64,000 nucleotides of DNA from Companilactobacillus versmoldensis DSM 14857 = KCTC 3814 (lineage in GTDB: Bacteria; Bacillota; Bacilli; Lactobacillales; Lactobacillaceae). Positions 18,898 through 28,393 of the stretch are shown piece after piece (positions within the stretch are counted from its first letter, which is position 1; each line of letters opens with the position of its first letter). The translations under genes were made by a program, and so were the position numbers. Location of the stretch: positions 62,001-126,000 of the forward strand of contig NZ_AZFA01000003.1 in assembly GCF_001434295.1 (NCBI RefSeq), in the 5' to 3' direction. Below the pieces are notes generated by a model, which ran no database searches, was not told the origin of the DNA, and worked only from the letters and a program-made list of their open reading frames with translations.

Positions 18898-19875
18898 TTA
18901 GTAGTTTAAAATTTCATTTGCTTTTTCAACAATTTCATCTGCGCCTGGAATCCAATAATCTTCACCTTGTGCAAATGGATAAACACTATTTGGAGCGGCA
19001 ACTCTACCAATTGGTGCATCGAGAGAGAGGATGGCATCTTCAGAGATTGCGGAAGCAACTTGTGCTCCAACACCTGCCATCTTTTGTGCTTCTTGAACAA
19101 CAACAACTTTATGAGTCTTCTCCAATGACTTAAAGATAGTAGCTGTGTCAATTGGTGAAACAGTTCTCAAGTCAATGATTTCTACAGAAATATTATCTTT
19201 TGCCAAAGTTTCAGCAGCTTTTTTAGCTTCGTTTACCTCGGCACCATAAGCCACGATAGTTAAATCTGTTCCTTCTTGAACAACATTTGCCTTGTCCAAA
19301 GGAACTGTGTACTTGCCATCAGGAATATCATCTTTCATTGAACGATATAACTTTAAGTTTTCCAAGAACATAACTGGGTCATTATTTTCAACAGATGAGA
19401 TCAATAATCCTTTGGCATCATATGGATTACTTGGCATTACAACACGTAATCCTGGAACACCTGTAAAGAAGTTTTCCAAATTATCAGCGTGCATTTCAGC
19501 AGTATGTGTACCACCACCATAAGGTGTACGGATTGTTACTGGAGAAGTTTGTTTGCCGTTGAAACGGAAACGCATTCTAGCCTGTTGACCTGCAATTTGG
19601 TCAATGGCTTCAAATGAGAATCCCATGAATTGAATTTCTGGAATTGGACGGAACCCTTTAAGTCCAAGTCCGGTAGCTAGTCCTAAAATACCTGATTCAG
19701 CTAAAGGAGTATCGAAAACACGATCTTCGCCATACTTGTCTTGTAGGCCTTGAGTGGTTCTGAAAACACCACCGTTTTTACCGACATCTTCACCGAAGAT
19801 CAATGTCTTTGGATCGTCTTCCAAAACGATATCCAAAGCATCAGTGATTGCTTGAATATAGGTTTTCTTTGACAT
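18898..19875 (-). CDS. pdhB: Pyruvate dehydrogenase E1 beta subunit
   Basis: Transketolase-type partner of PdhA, contributing to the thiamine diphosphate site. The 325 residues are the usual length, with the [28 protein letters not shown] and [12 protein letters not shown] stretches typical of E1 beta and a C-terminal transketolase domain. The start is two bases after the pdhA stop, so the two subunits are translationally coupled. Confidence 0.97.
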   Translation of the reverse strand: MSKKTYIQAITDALDIVLEDDPKTLIFGEDVGKNGGVFRTTQGLQDKYGEDRVFDTPLAESGILGLATGLGLKGFRPIPEIQFMGFSFEAIDQIAGQQARMRFRFNGKQTSPVTIRTPYGGGTHTAEMHADNLENFFTGVPGLRVVMPSNPYDAKGLLISSVENNDPVMFLENLKLYRSMKDDIPDGKYTVPLDKANVVQEGTDLTIVAYGAEVNEAKKAAETLAKDNISVEIIDLRTVSPIDTATIFKSLEKTHKVVVVQEAQKMAGVGAQVASAISEDAILSLDAPIGRVAAPNSVYPFAQGEDYWIPGADEIVEKANEILNY

Positions 19876-19877
19876 TA

Positions 19878-20981
19878 TTAGTTCGACTCCTTTGCTTCAA
19901 ATTTTTCGATTTCTTGCTTCATTTCTGGAGTTGGGATCTCGAAAGTACGTTTCAACATATCTGAGACTTCATCCTTAGGAGCTGCATCAGCTTCCTTGAT
20001 ATCGTCCTTAAATGAAGCTTTGTACTCTTCAACGAGTTTATCCTCTTGCTCATCTGACCAAAGTCCCTTATCTTCCAAGACTTTTCTTAGACGAATGAGT
20101 GGGTCTTTTTCATGCCAAGGTTTGACTTCTTCTTCTGTTCTGTAACGTTTTGGATCATCACCAGCACTTGAGTGAGCACCGTAACGATAAGTCAACGTTT
20201 CAATCATAACTGGACCGTTTCCAGCTGTGATGTAATCACGAGCAGCCTTAGCAACTGTGTAACAAGCCAAGATATCCATACCATCTACTTGAACACTTGG
20301 GATACCAGCAGCAACGGCTTTTTGTGATAGTGCAGGAGCAGCAGTTTGCTTCTTCCTAGGAGTAGAAATAGCGAAACCATTATTTTGAACGATGAACAGT
20401 ACAGGAGCTTGATAAGCACCGGCAAAGTTCATACCTTCATAACTATCACCTTGAGAAGTACCACCATCACCTGTATAAGTGAAGGCAATAGTGTCCTCTT
20501 CCTTGTTCTTCTTGATACCCAAACCAACACCGGCAGCTTCATCATATGCAGCACCAATAATGATTTGTGGCATCATTGAGTTTGCTTTATATTCATTACC
20601 TAACACGTGGCCACGTGACCAAAGGTAAGCTTCAGTAACAGTAGCACCATGTTGGATAAGTTGTGGAACGTCACGGTATGCAGGGAGTAGGTAATCTTGT
20701 TTCTTCATTGCCAAAACAGTACCCATCTCGGATGCTTCCTCACCTTCGGTCGGAGCATAAAATCCCATCCGTCCTTGACGAGAGAAGTTCATAGTTTGTT
20801 CATGCAATGCACGTTCCCAAACCATCTTTTTCATAAATTCAACTAAGTCGTCATCAGAGAATGAATCAAATGCATCTTGATCCACTACCTTAGAATTTTC
20901 ATCCAAAATCTGAATTGGCTTAGGTAAATTTGCCAAGTCTTTCTTAATTGCTTCAAAATCAACAACTGATTTATTTGCCAT
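19878..20981 (-). CDS. pdhA: Pyruvate dehydrogenase E1 alpha subunit
   Basis: Thiamine-diphosphate-dependent decarboxylase subunit. The 367 residues carry the ThDP motif [18 protein letters not shown] through IVQNN, and the phosphorylation-loop-like region [17 protein letters not shown]. The ATG follows GGAAGGAATGTGAATA. It is the first gene of the four-gene operon, preceded by a promoter set inside an inverted repeat. A functional PDH gives acetyl-CoA aerobically, complementing lactate production by the adjacent D-LDH. Confidence 0.97.
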   Translation of the reverse strand: MANKSVVDFEAIKKDLANLPKPIQILDENSKVVDQDAFDSFSDDDLVEFMKKMVWERALHEQTMNFSRQGRMGFYAPTEGEEASEMGTVLAMKKQDYLLPAYRDVPQLIQHGATVTEAYLWSRGHVLGNEYKANSMMPQIIIGAAYDEAAGVGLGIKKNKEEDTIAFTYTGDGGTSQGDSYEGMNFAGAYQAPVLFIVQNNGFAISTPRKKQTAAPALSQKAVAAGIPSVQVDGMDILACYTVAKAARDYITAGNGPVMIETLTYRYGAHSSAGDDPKRYRTEEEVKPWHEKDPLIRLRKVLEDKGLWSDEQEDKLVEEYKASFKDDIKEADAAPKDEVSDMLKRTFEIPTPEMKQEIEKFEAKESN

Positions 20982-21047
20982 TATTCACATTCCTTCCATA
21001 AAAAGCTAAAACGCTCACAAATTTTTGTAAGGGTTTTCAATAACTTT

Positions 21048-21090
21048 AGTTTATCATTGTTAACAGAAAAGACAAGTTCATTTCTGTAAC
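21048..21090 (-). promoter_or_regulatory. pdhA promoter within an inverted repeat
   Basis: Minus-strand TTGTCT (21070-21075) and TAAACT (21048-21053), 16-base spacer. The -35 box lies in the loop of an inverted repeat, GTTACAGAAA / TTTCTGTTAAC (21059-21090), whose arms match except for one bulged base. There is no T run after it, so it looks more like an operator than a terminator for the converging ldhD transcript. A loose cre-like TTGTGAGCGTTTTAG lies just downstream near 21012-21026. Confidence 0.5.
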
Positions 21091-21101
21091 AATTTTCATT
21101 T

Positions 21102-22097
21102 TTAATTTAAATCGATTTCATTATCAGATTTACCGTTGTTCAATTCATCCATCATTGAATCGAGTGAGATCGTTGCCATGTTCTTTACAGCGGTAGTTGT
21201 ATAAAAGGCAATATGTGGTGTCACGATAATCTTAGGATTATCGATCATCTTACTCAAAAGTTGATCATCTAATTGTTCTGAACTGCGATCTGTATTGAAA
21301 ATCCCAACTTCATTTTCATATACATCCAAAACGGCACCAGCCAATTTTTCTGAAACGACGGCATCATAAAGATCCTGAGTATTGATCAAATCACCACGCC
21401 CAGTATTTACAACAATCGCATTATCTTTCATTCCCTTGATCGTATCTTTATTGATGACAGTGTTTCCTTTGCCTAAACTTGGTAAATGAAGTGTCACAAC
21501 ATCCGATTTCTGTAACAATTCCTCTAATGAGTCAACATATAGTCCTTGTTTTTCAATATCTGGATTTTGATACTTATCAAAAGCAAGCACCTTAGCACCA
21601 AAGCCTTGATAAATTTTGATAGCTGCTCGACCGATCCGACCAGTTCCGGCAACACCAACAGTCAGTTCGTTTAATTCACGTCCGATATCAGGTGCCCATT
21701 TGAAATTATGTTTATCAACTTTTCTGATCATTGATTTCATGCTTCTTAGTAAAATCATCAGGCCAGTGACTGAATATTCAGCAATCGCAGTTGGTGAATA
21801 ACTAGGAACATTCGTCAATTTGATATCATTTTTCTTTAAAGCATCAAATGGTACATTATCGACACCGACATTACGTAATGACAAAACATGAATATCAAAA
21901 TCATGCATTTTGTCAAAAATTGCAGGTTCATATGGTAGCTGTTGATAAGCAACAACACCATCAAACCCTTTTGCCTGTTCAATTGTTTGGGGATTCAATA
22001 AATCTGACACAATTTTAACTTCAACATTATTATCCTTAGACCATTCTTCAATGTATGGTCTTTCATCATCTCTAACACCGTAGTCAATGAGTTTCAT
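21102..22097 (-). CDS. ldhD: D-lactate dehydrogenase (D-2-hydroxyacid dehydrogenase family)
   Basis: NAD-dependent reduction of pyruvate to D-lactate. The 331 residues show the Rossmann VGVAGTGRIGRAA, the catalytic Arg in VNTGRGDLI, the Glu in LDVYENEVGIF and the catalytic His in TPHIAFYT; the FNTDR segment is typical of lactobacillar D-LDH. I chose the ATG at 22097 because GGAGGACTGTAAA precedes it; the longer frame starts inside that site. A related 2-hydroxyacid dehydrogenase, such as hydroxyisocaproate dehydrogenase, is the main alternative. Confidence 0.85.
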   Translation of the reverse strand: MKLIDYGVRDDERPYIEEWSKDNNVEVKIVSDLLNPQTIEQAKGFDGVVAYQQLPYEPAIFDKMHDFDIHVLSLRNVGVDNVPFDALKKNDIKLTNVPSYSPTAIAEYSVTGLMILLRSMKSMIRKVDKHNFKWAPDIGRELNELTVGVAGTGRIGRAAIKIYQGFGAKVLAFDKYQNPDIEKQGLYVDSLEELLQKSDVVTLHLPSLGKGNTVINKDTIKGMKDNAIVVNTGRGDLINTQDLYDAVVSEKLAGAVLDVYENEVGIFNTDRSSEQLDDQLLSKMIDNPKIIVTPHIAFYTTTAVKNMATISLDSMMDELNNGKSDNEIDLN

Positions 22098-22123
22098 TTT
22101 ACAGTCCTCCAAAAAATCAATTT

Positions 22124-22156
22124 ATAATACAGCTTAATCATAATTGGTCTTGACCA
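22124..22156 (-). promoter_or_regulatory. Possible ldhD promoter with palindromic operator
   Basis: Minus-strand TATTAT (22124-22129) is a candidate -10 box about 27 bases upstream of the start. A palindrome TGGTC-TT-GACCA (22145-22156) covers the expected -35 position, where the -35 match itself is poor. A regulator binding here is an inference from symmetry only. Confidence 0.35.
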
Positions 22157-22433
22157 TTAAACCAACCAATATCTGGATTAATAATCAAAACAATGAAAAA
22201 AATATTAAAATATTTGTTTTATTTTCAGTAATCCCCCTTTAAAATTTGTTAGCCTCAATGAACTTTTTGCAAGTATTTTTATGTAAACGTGTTCATTTGC
22301 CACACAATGCGATTCTACCATACAAGTTAATTTTTGAAAATTGTTAATCGGTCAAAGAAAATAATTTAATTTAGTAAAAAAAATTACTCAAGTACTTTAT
22401 AATGTAGTTACTAGTTAATTTCAGGAGGCAATT
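22157..22433. promoter_or_regulatory. AT-rich divergent region between ldhD and def, with a cre-like site
   Basis: The full gap from 22098 to 22433 is gene-free. ATGTAAACGTGTTCA at 22281-22295 matches the catabolite-responsive element consensus WTGNAANCGNWNNCW at all but one position. It lies about 140 bases upstream of def and 185 upstream of ldhD. TATAAT at 22398-22403 is a probable -10 box for def, with no good -35 box. The rest is AT-rich without obvious structure. Confidence 0.45.
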
Positions 22434-22994
22434 ATGTATTTAATGAAAGATATCGTCCGCGATGGTGACCCGGTTTTAAGAAAGGTCAGCCAAGACGTTA
22501 AGTTTCCTCTTAGCGATGAGGATAAAAAATTAGCTCACGACATGATGGAGTATTTAGTTAATAGTCAAAATGAAGAATTCGCTGAAAAACACCAATTACG
22601 CGCTGGCGTTGGTTTGGCCGCACCACAAGTTGGTGTATCCAAAATGATGGCTTCAGTTCTGGTACCTAATGAGGAAGAACCTGATAAGCCATTACTTAAA
22701 ATCACTTTGATCAACCCTGTTATTGTTCGTAACTCAGTACAAAATGCAGCTTTAGATCAGGGTGAAGGCTGCCTATCCGTTGACAAAGATGTTCCTGGAT
22801 TTGTACCCAGAGCCGACCGTATCACTATCAAATATGATGATTTTGACGGAAACTCTCAGACATTGCGTGTCAGAGATTACCCTGCTATCGTCTGTCAACA
22901 TGAAATAGATCATCTAAATGGTCATTTATATTATGACAAGATCAATAAAAAGAATCCTTTCGAAGTTGATCCAAGCACAATCGTCATTTCCTAA
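22434..22994 (+). CDS. def: Peptide deformylase
   Basis: Metalloenzyme that removes the N-formyl group from nascent proteins. The 186 residues contain all three family motifs: [10 protein letters not shown] at about 60, EGCLSV at about 110 and the metal-binding QHEIDHLNG at about 155. The length and insertions match type II (Gram-positive) deformylases. The ATG follows AGGAGGCAATT; a second in-frame ATG three codons in is less well placed. Confidence 0.97.
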   Translation: MYLMKDIVRDGDPVLRKVSQDVKFPLSDEDKKLAHDMMEYLVNSQNEEFAEKHQLRAGVGLAAPQVGVSKMMASVLVPNEEEPDKPLLKITLINPVIVRNSVQNAALDQGEGCLSVDKDVPGFVPRADRITIKYDDFDGNSQTLRVRDYPAIVCQHEIDHLNGHLYYDKINKKNPFEVDPSTIVIS

Positions 22995-23152
22995 TTTGGC
23001 GCATTAATGACGGTCTATAAAGTATACTTGCAATTATATATATGTTAAAATTGTGGTACTTGTTGATTACTCAACCAAATGGACTGAAAAAAACTTAATT
23101 AAATAAAAACATTTAAAAATTTATTTTGAATCAACCAAAAGGAGAAATTATA

Positions 23153-23365
23153 GTGATATACAAAGTTTTATATCAAGAAACATCTCAAGATAACCCCCGT
23201 CGTGAATACACACATTCCCTATACATGGACGCTGAATCAAGTATCGATGTAAGAGAAGCAGTTGAAAATAATACAAATTATGACATTGAATTAATTCAAG
23301 AATTAGATGAAAAACATCTTGAATACGAAAAGCAAAGTCCTGATTTCAAACTCACGGAGTTTTAA
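23153..23365 (+). CDS. rpoY: RNA polymerase epsilon subunit RpoY
   Basis: Small auxiliary subunit of Firmicutes RNA polymerase (DUF1447/YkzG family). The 70 residues begin with IYKVLYQET and end in SPDFKLTEF, matching the family, with the typical ENTNYDIELIQELDEKHLEYE-type core. I chose the GTG at 23153 because GGAG lies eight bases upstream and the length is then normal; the longer frame adds nine codons reading through that site. It is immediately upstream of rnjA, the conserved rpoY-rnjA pair. Confidence 0.92.
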   Translation: MIYKVLYQETSQDNPRREYTHSLYMDAESSIDVREAVENNTNYDIELIQELDEKHLEYEKQSPDFKLTEF

Positions 23366-23368
23366 TTA

Positions 23369-25060
23369 ATGACTTTAAAAGTTAAAAACAATGAAGTTTC
23401 TGTTTTCGCCATCGGGGGCCTTGGCGAAATTGGAAAGAACATGTATGGAGTTCAATACCAAGATGAATTGATCATTATTGATGCTGGTATTAAATTTCCT
23501 GAAGATGAACTATTAGGTATTGACTATGTAATTTCTGATTATAGTTACTTAGTAGAACATCAAGATAAAATCAAAGGTCTATTCATCACCCATGGTCACG
23601 AAGACCACATTGGTGGTATTCCTTATCTTCTTCAAAAGTTGCCAAACATTCCGGTATATGCTGGCCCATTAGCATGTGCTTTGATCAAGGGTAAACTTGA
23701 AGAACATGGCTTATTACAATCAACAAATTTGAATGTTTTAAGCGAAGATTCAGTAATCAAGTTCCCTAAAACAAGCGTTTCATTCTTTAGAACTACCCAC
23801 TCTATCCCTGATACATTAGGTGTTGCAGTCCATACACCCGAAGGTATCATCGTTGAGACTGGAGATTTCAAGTTTGATTTGACGCCTGTTGCTGGCTTGC
23901 CATCACCTAATCTTCAAAGAATGGCAGCTTTGGGACAAGAAGGCGTCTTATTATTGATGTCTGATAGTACAAATGCTGAGATCCCTACTTTCTCAAAATC
24001 AGAACGTTCAGTTGGATTAACGATTCACCAAATATTTGAAACTATTCAAGGTCGGATAATATTTGCTACCTTCGCATCAAATATCTATCGTGTTTCTCAA
24101 GCTGTCGATGCAGCTATTCAACAAGGTAGAAAAATTGCTGTTTTTGGACGAAGTATGGAATCTGCGATTGAAAATGGTCGTGAATTGGGATATCTAAATA
24201 TTCCAGATGAAATGATGATTGATCCTCATGAACTCAATCACGTACCAGCGATCGAAACCCTGATCCTTTGTACAGGATCACAAGGTGAACCATTAGCTGC
24301 TCTTTCAAGAATAGCCAATGGTACTCACCGCCAAATCACTATCCAACCTGGGGATACTGTTATTTTTTCAAGTAACCCTATTCCTGGTAACACAATCAGT
24401 GTTAACCACTTGATCAACCAACTTTCTGAAGCTGGTGCCGAAGTAATTCATGGGAAAGTAAACAATATCCATGCTTCAGGTCACGGTGGTCAAACAGAAC
24501 AAGAACTGATGCTCCGTTTGATGAAGCCAAAATTCTTTATGCCAATTCACGGTGAGTATCGGATGTTGAAGATCCATACTGAATTAGCTGAACTATGTGG
24601 CGTCCCACAAGACCATTCATTCTTAATGGAAAATGGTGACGTACTAGCTTTAACTAAAAACTCAGCTCATCGTGCCGGTCACTTCCCTGCTGGAGACGTC
24701 TATGTCGATGGTAAAGGTGTCGGTGATATTGGAAACGTTGTTATCCATGATCGTCAATTACTTTCTGAAGAAGGTATGGTCGTGGTCGTTGCAACTATCG
24801 ATTACAAGAAACACATCGTGCTTGCTGGACCAGATATTCTCTCTCGTGGATTTGTCTACATGCGTGAATCAGGTGAATTGATCAATCATGCTCAGAAACG
24901 AGTTTTCCATTTGATCAAAAATGCCTTTGATGACGATGAAGCCAATGTCACAGAGGCTCATCTAAAACGAATCATTATTGATGGGTTACAAGATTTCTTA
25001 TATAAACGGACAGCTAGAAACCCTGTGATTTTACCAATGTTAATTTCAACTTCAATTTAA
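23369..25060 (+). CDS. rnjA: Ribonuclease J1
   Basis: Endo- and 5'-3' exoribonuclease central to mRNA decay in Firmicutes. The 563 residues have an intact metal site, H75-G-H77-E-D79-H80, with [17 protein letters not shown] and [11 protein letters not shown], unlike the J2 paralogue at 2704-4404. A beta-CASP domain and a C-terminal dimerisation region follow. The ATG is three bases after the rpoY stop, with CGGAG inside the end of rpoY, so the two genes are coupled. A terminator follows. Confidence 0.97.
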   Translation: MTLKVKNNEVSVFAIGGLGEIGKNMYGVQYQDELIIIDAGIKFPEDELLGIDYVISDYSYLVEHQDKIKGLFITHGHEDHIGGIPYLLQKLPNIPVYAGPLACALIKGKLEEHGLLQSTNLNVLSEDSVIKFPKTSVSFFRTTHSIPDTLGVAVHTPEGIIVETGDFKFDLTPVAGLPSPNLQRMAALGQEGVLLLMSDSTNAEIPTFSKSERSVGLTIHQIFETIQGRIIFATFASNIYRVSQAVDAAIQQGRKIAVFGRSMESAIENGRELGYLNIPDEMMIDPHELNHVPAIETLILCTGSQGEPLAALSRIANGTHRQITIQPGDTVIFSSNPIPGNTISVNHLINQLSEAGAEVIHGKVNNIHASGHGGQTEQELMLRLMKPKFFMPIHGEYRMLKIHTELAELCGVPQDHSFLMENGDVLALTKNSAHRAGHFPAGDVYVDGKGVGDIGNVVIHDRQLLSEEGMVVVVATIDYKKHIVLAGPDILSRGFVYMRESGELINHAQKRVFHLIKNAFDDDEANVTEAHLKRIIIDGLQDFLYKRTARNPVILPMLISTSI

Positions 25061-25096
25061 ACAGATCAAAAAACAGATTATTGATCTGTTTTTTTA
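25059..25096 (+). terminator. rnjA terminator
   Basis: Arms AACAGATCAA / TTGATCTGTT (25060-25090) around an A-rich loop, followed by T7 on the plus strand. Confidence 0.85.
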
Positions 25097-25123
25097 TTTG
25101 GAATAAGGAGTCTTACCAGAATT

Positions 25124-26089
25124 ATGGCCAAGATAAAAAAATTGGAAGTCATTTATAACCGAAAAGCCGGTAATGGACAATCTAAAGATTCATGGGAAAA
25201 GGTTGCTGAATTTTTAGGCAAAAATGATATCAACTTCAAGATGCATCAAACTAAACAAGATGGTGATGGCGTTATGATAGCCAAAATTTTAGCTGATGGG
25301 TTAGATCCAGCTACAATGATCCTAGTCATTGGTGGCGACGGAACTCTTAATCAGTCACTCAATGGCGTCATGCAGTCAAATCATCCTGACACACCATTAG
25401 CTTACATCCCAAGCGGTTCTGGTAATGATTTCAGTCGCGGGATCAAAATCAAGAAACAAAAGCCTTTAATCTTACTACAAAAGATCTTAGCGATGGAAAA
25501 ACCAGTTTCAATCGATGTTGCCAAAGCCTCAAATTTGAAAACAAAAGTCACCAATTATTTTGTCAATAATATCGGGATCGGTTTTGATGCAAGTACGGTT
25601 TATTACACCAACCACTCCAAACGTAAAAACATTTTGAATCATCTACGATTAGGAACGCTTTCCTATGTCTCATCCTTGATCAAAGTTATTCGTCTTCAAA
25701 AAGGTTTTCCAATCAAAGTCGAATATAACGGTCAGAGCAAAGATTTTGATAATGCTTATATCGTCACAGCAACCAATCATCCCTACTTCGGTGGTGGTAT
25801 CGCAATCGATCCTAAAGCCAATCCTTTTGATCACAAGCTTGATCTCGTCGTAGTCAACAAGATTACAGGTAAAACTTTCGTAAAGCTATTCGTCAAATTG
25901 CTTACTAACGGGAGTCATTTACAAGACAAAAACGTCTGGTACATCCAAGAACCTAGTTTTACCGTTTACGACAAACACATTGAACACGGTCAAATGGATG
26001 GTGAAGAATTAGGACAACACGAATTTGCAATCCATTTTGAAACAACTAGTCATAAATTCTGGTTACCAATTAACACTATTGATTATTAA
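25124..26089 (+). CDS. Diacylglycerol kinase family lipid kinase
   Basis: Soluble lipid kinase of the DagK/YegS family, which recycles diacylglycerol released by lipoteichoic acid synthesis to phosphatidic acid. The 321 residues show the N-terminal NRKAGNG, the ATP-binding VIGGDGTLNQSLNG, IPSGSGNDFSRG and the C-terminal beta-sandwich with QMDGEELG. AAGGAG lies 13 bases before the ATG, somewhat far. The lipid substrate cannot be fixed from sequence; DagK of Gram-positives is usually a little shorter. Confidence 0.88.
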   Translation: MAKIKKLEVIYNRKAGNGQSKDSWEKVAEFLGKNDINFKMHQTKQDGDGVMIAKILADGLDPATMILVIGGDGTLNQSLNGVMQSNHPDTPLAYIPSGSGNDFSRGIKIKKQKPLILLQKILAMEKPVSIDVAKASNLKTKVTNYFVNNIGIGFDASTVYYTNHSKRKNILNHLRLGTLSYVSSLIKVIRLQKGFPIKVEYNGQSKDFDNAYIVTATNHPYFGGGIAIDPKANPFDHKLDLVVVNKITGKTFVKLFVKLLTNGSHLQDKNVWYIQEPSFTVYDKHIEHGQMDGEELGQHEFAIHFETTSHKFWLPINTIDY

Positions 26090-26093
26090 ACGC

Positions 26094-26132
26094 AAAATAG
26101 CTAATCTGATAAAAATCAGGTTAGCTATTTTT
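26094..26132. terminator. Bidirectional terminator closing the accessory operon
   Basis: Arms AAAATAGCTAA-CTGA / TCAG-TTAGCTATTTT (about 26095-26129) with T-rich flanks on both strands. It serves the plus-strand lipid kinase and the converging minus-strand operon. Confidence 0.87.
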
Positions 26133-26136
26133 TTAG

Positions 26137-26454
26137 TTATTTAATTGTTTCTCCATGCCAGTCCAACATACCTCCCAGCACATTGACAACGTCATAACCC
26201 TGTGCGGACAACCTCTTACAAGTTTTTTTACTGTCAACTCCTGAATGACATATAACATACGTTTTTTCACTAGGACGATATCCACCCTTTTTTATCAATT
26301 TATAAGGTATGTTAGGGACATTGGGAATATGTCCCTTTTTATATCTTTCAGGAACACGTACATCAATAATATTTAATTCAGGATTATCGTCTCTTTTTAC
26401 TTGTAATTCATCGGTGGTAATATTACTTACTTTTTGAAAATACCACATTATCAA
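26137..26454 (-). CDS. Single-domain rhodanese
   Basis: Sulfurtransferase fold of about 105 residues with no signal peptide, so cytoplasmic. The domain begins at NIIDVRVPERYKKGHIPN and carries the active-site Cys in VICHSGVDSKKTC, followed by the LGGMLDWHGE end typical of GlpE/PspE-like rhodaneses. Start: a TTG at 26454 is five bases from GAGAGG, while an ATG two codons inside is eleven bases away; either could be used. It is the last gene of the operon, and the first gene is an exported rhodanese, which suggests a persulfide or thiosulfate link at both ends of the pathway. Confidence 0.85.
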   Translation of the reverse strand: MIMWYFQKVSNITTDELQVKRDDNPELNIIDVRVPERYKKGHIPNVPNIPYKLIKKGGYRPSEKTYVICHSGVDSKKTCKRLSAQGYDVVNVLGGMLDWHGETIK

Positions 26455-26455
26455 T

Positions 26456-26872
26456 TCATCCTCTCTTTTGATGCAAAATTCTTAATAAAAGTAATTGCAA
26501 TAGCAGAACCAATGAAAAACTTAATAAATCATAATAATACATCGGATTGGCGATATTGTTTGGAATTATCAAGAAGACAAAAATAAAAATCGAAAGAATC
26601 AATAACCAAACATATCGAATCGAATGACCAAAACTATGATTCTTAAAAATTGTTTTGATCATATTCAAAATCACTAAAAACAAACTGATTGCAAGTAAAA
26701 ATATACATAACCAAAGCGATAGTGAAATTGGATACTGTTCATTCATATATAAAATCTGCCGCATAAAGCCAAGATGAGTATTATAAATTTCATTTAGCTC
26801 AAATGGTATCCAAATAAAGAATAATTCCAAAAATCCCAAAAATATCACATAAAATTTTTGCCTAAGACTCAT
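26456..26872 (-). CDS. Four-helix membrane protein of unknown function
   Basis: I do not recognise a family. The 138 residues contain about four hydrophobic segments (about 8-26, 50-70, 85-103 and 112-130) and a short basic C-terminus, LRILHQKRG. There is no catalytic motif. The ATG at 26872 follows GGGGAGAATGTT; the longer frame starts inside the nucleoside hydrolase gene. It lies 16 bases after that gene and one base before the rhodanese, so it is surely in the same transcript. Confidence 0.75.
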   Translation of the reverse strand: MSLRQKFYVIFLGFLELFFIWIPFELNEIYNTHLGFMRQILYMNEQYPISLSLWLCIFLLAISLFLVILNMIKTIFKNHSFGHSIRYVWLLILSIFIFVFLIIPNNIANPMYYYDLLSFSLVLLLQLLLLRILHQKRG

Positions 26873-26888
26873 AACATTCTCCCCTCTA

Positions 26889-27767
26889 TCAATTAAAATA
26901 TGAATCAATTACTTTAAAAATACACTTATTCAATTCTGAAATATTGTTTATACCTTTGACCAAATTCATGCATTTGCCAAATCCACTTGCCGCATCCACA
27001 ACTTTCAGTCTTCCCTGTTGAATATTTGTTTCATCAGTATCTATATACGCATTTTCAAAATTAAAAAATTGTGGCTCTAAGATACATAATGCTGTCAACC
27101 CATCCCAATTGATAAATCCATCAAGATCCCAAGTTTGAAGATTGAAATCCATCCATTGATTTACAATATTAGTTATCCATATTGATTCTTTTGAACCATG
27201 CTGGCCTAAGTATTTTCTAATGGTTGAGCGACAAATAGGAGCATTAACCAAAAATTGACCACTAATTAACGTTATCTCAGCAGAACTATGTAATACTCTT
27301 AATGATGCTTGAGGGGCAATCGATAAGTTGAGTTCCTCTACAGAATGACTTTTGATTTTTAACGGGGAAAAAATTCCACCCATAATAAAAATTTCTTTAA
27401 CTTGTTCAAAAAACTTTGGATAAAAAAAACCAGCATCAGCTAAATTTTGTAAACTACCAGTAGCCAAAATAGTTACTTGATTTGGGTAACGTTTAATTGA
27501 ATCTATCAAAAATTGGGCAGCATCTGAAGGAGAATTGGTAAATTCATGCTTTTCTGCACCGCAATAAAATTTCACATCAAGGTTAAAAATATTTTTCAAC
27601 GTTTTGCTTTGATGAAAAACCTCAGACACTGTTACATTTCCAAATGTCAGACTAGTACCTAATAGTTCAACCTCTTTTTTTTGATATAAATAAAGCAACG
27701 TTAAACCATCATCAATATCTTTATTAGTCATTCCCATGGTGTTGTCACAGTCATAAATTAATTTCAT
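26889..27767 (-). CDS. Nucleoside hydrolase (IUNH family)
   Basis: N-ribohydrolase fold that cleaves the glycosidic bond of nucleosides or related ribosides. The 292 residues open with DCDNTMGMTNKDIDDGL, a variant of the Ca-binding DTDPGIDDAxAL motif that has a short insertion, as in one subgroup of the family. Further family features are LATGSLQNLA and IFIMGGIF, while the C-terminal INWDGLTALCIL supplies the last metal Asp. The start overlaps the previous stop by four bases. In this operon the substrate may be a modified riboside rather than a salvage nucleoside; that is inference. Confidence 0.88.
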   Translation of the reverse strand: MKLIYDCDNTMGMTNKDIDDGLTLLYLYQKKEVELLGTSLTFGNVTVSEVFHQSKTLKNIFNLDVKFYCGAEKHEFTNSPSDAAQFLIDSIKRYPNQVTILATGSLQNLADAGFFYPKFFEQVKEIFIMGGIFSPLKIKSHSVEELNLSIAPQASLRVLHSSAEITLISGQFLVNAPICRSTIRKYLGQHGSKESIWITNIVNQWMDFNLQTWDLDGFINWDGLTALCILEPQFFNFENAYIDTDETNIQQGRLKVVDAASGFGKCMNLVKGINNISELNKCIFKVIDSYFN

Positions 27768-28393
27768 TCAAATCTTCCTATCAATGCATGATATGACTCC
27801 AAATCGCTTTTATAGTCAATATCATATAATTTAGGTGCAAGATACATTTGTTTGTTTTGCATTTCAATCAATTTTTTTGTCGTTTCAAAGACTGATGAAG
27901 TGCTCCAACTAATATCAGCATTCAAATATGGATAAGGATCCTCATCGTTAACACCAATCAAATAATAACCACCGTCATATGTAGGACCTAAAGTCATTTC
28001 TGATTCAGCTAAGTGTTCAAAGGTTTCATGGATTATTCCCTCAGTCAACTGTGGAATATCACTACCTGTCAAAATAATCTCTTGGTAACCCAAGCCTTGA
28101 ACCGTTTTAATAGCATTACTCATTTTTTCACCAATTGAATTGCCGGATTGAATAAATGTATGAATCTCATTAGGCAAGATATTTAAAAACGACACGCCAA
28201 GAGAATCATCACTCATTCGATAAGCAAAATAAATATCAGCAAATTTAGATATTCCAATACTCATATTAATTAACCTAATTAACATTTGTGATTGTATTTG
28301 TGCAGCCCCTTTAGCTGTGTAGTCAGAAATTAGGCGGGTTTTTACAAAACCTGGACTAGGAATTTTTGAAAAAATAATATATGCATTTTTCAT
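27764..28393 (-). CDS. TIGR04282/DUF2064 GT-A family protein
   Basis: GT-A nucleotide-sugar-transferase-like fold, 209 residues. The family signature is the N-terminal FSKIPSPGFVKTRL; the GSDIPQL and YDGGYYLIG segments follow. Members are named glycosyltransferases after arsenosugar clusters, but the fold is shared with CofC-type nucleotidyltransferases, so it could instead activate a phosphorylated substrate. No arsM or arsS gene is present here, so arsenic should not be assumed. It overlaps both neighbours by four bases (ATGA), indicating tight translational coupling with the kinase upstream. Confidence 0.85.
   Translation of the reverse strand: MKNAYIIFSKIPSPGFVKTRLISDYTAKGAAQIQSQMLIRLINMSIGISKFADIYFAYRMSDDSLGVSFLNILPNEIHTFIQSGNSIGEKMSNAIKTVQGLGYQEIILTGSDIPQLTEGIIHETFEHLAESEMTLGPTYDGGYYLIGVNDEDPYPYLNADISWSTSSVFETTKKLIEMQNKQMYLAPKLYDIDYKSDLESYHALIGRFE

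Noticed and set aside
21059-21090. ldhD terminator
   Set aside because: The hairpin has no T run on the ldhD strand and encloses the pdh -35 box, so an operator is the better reading.
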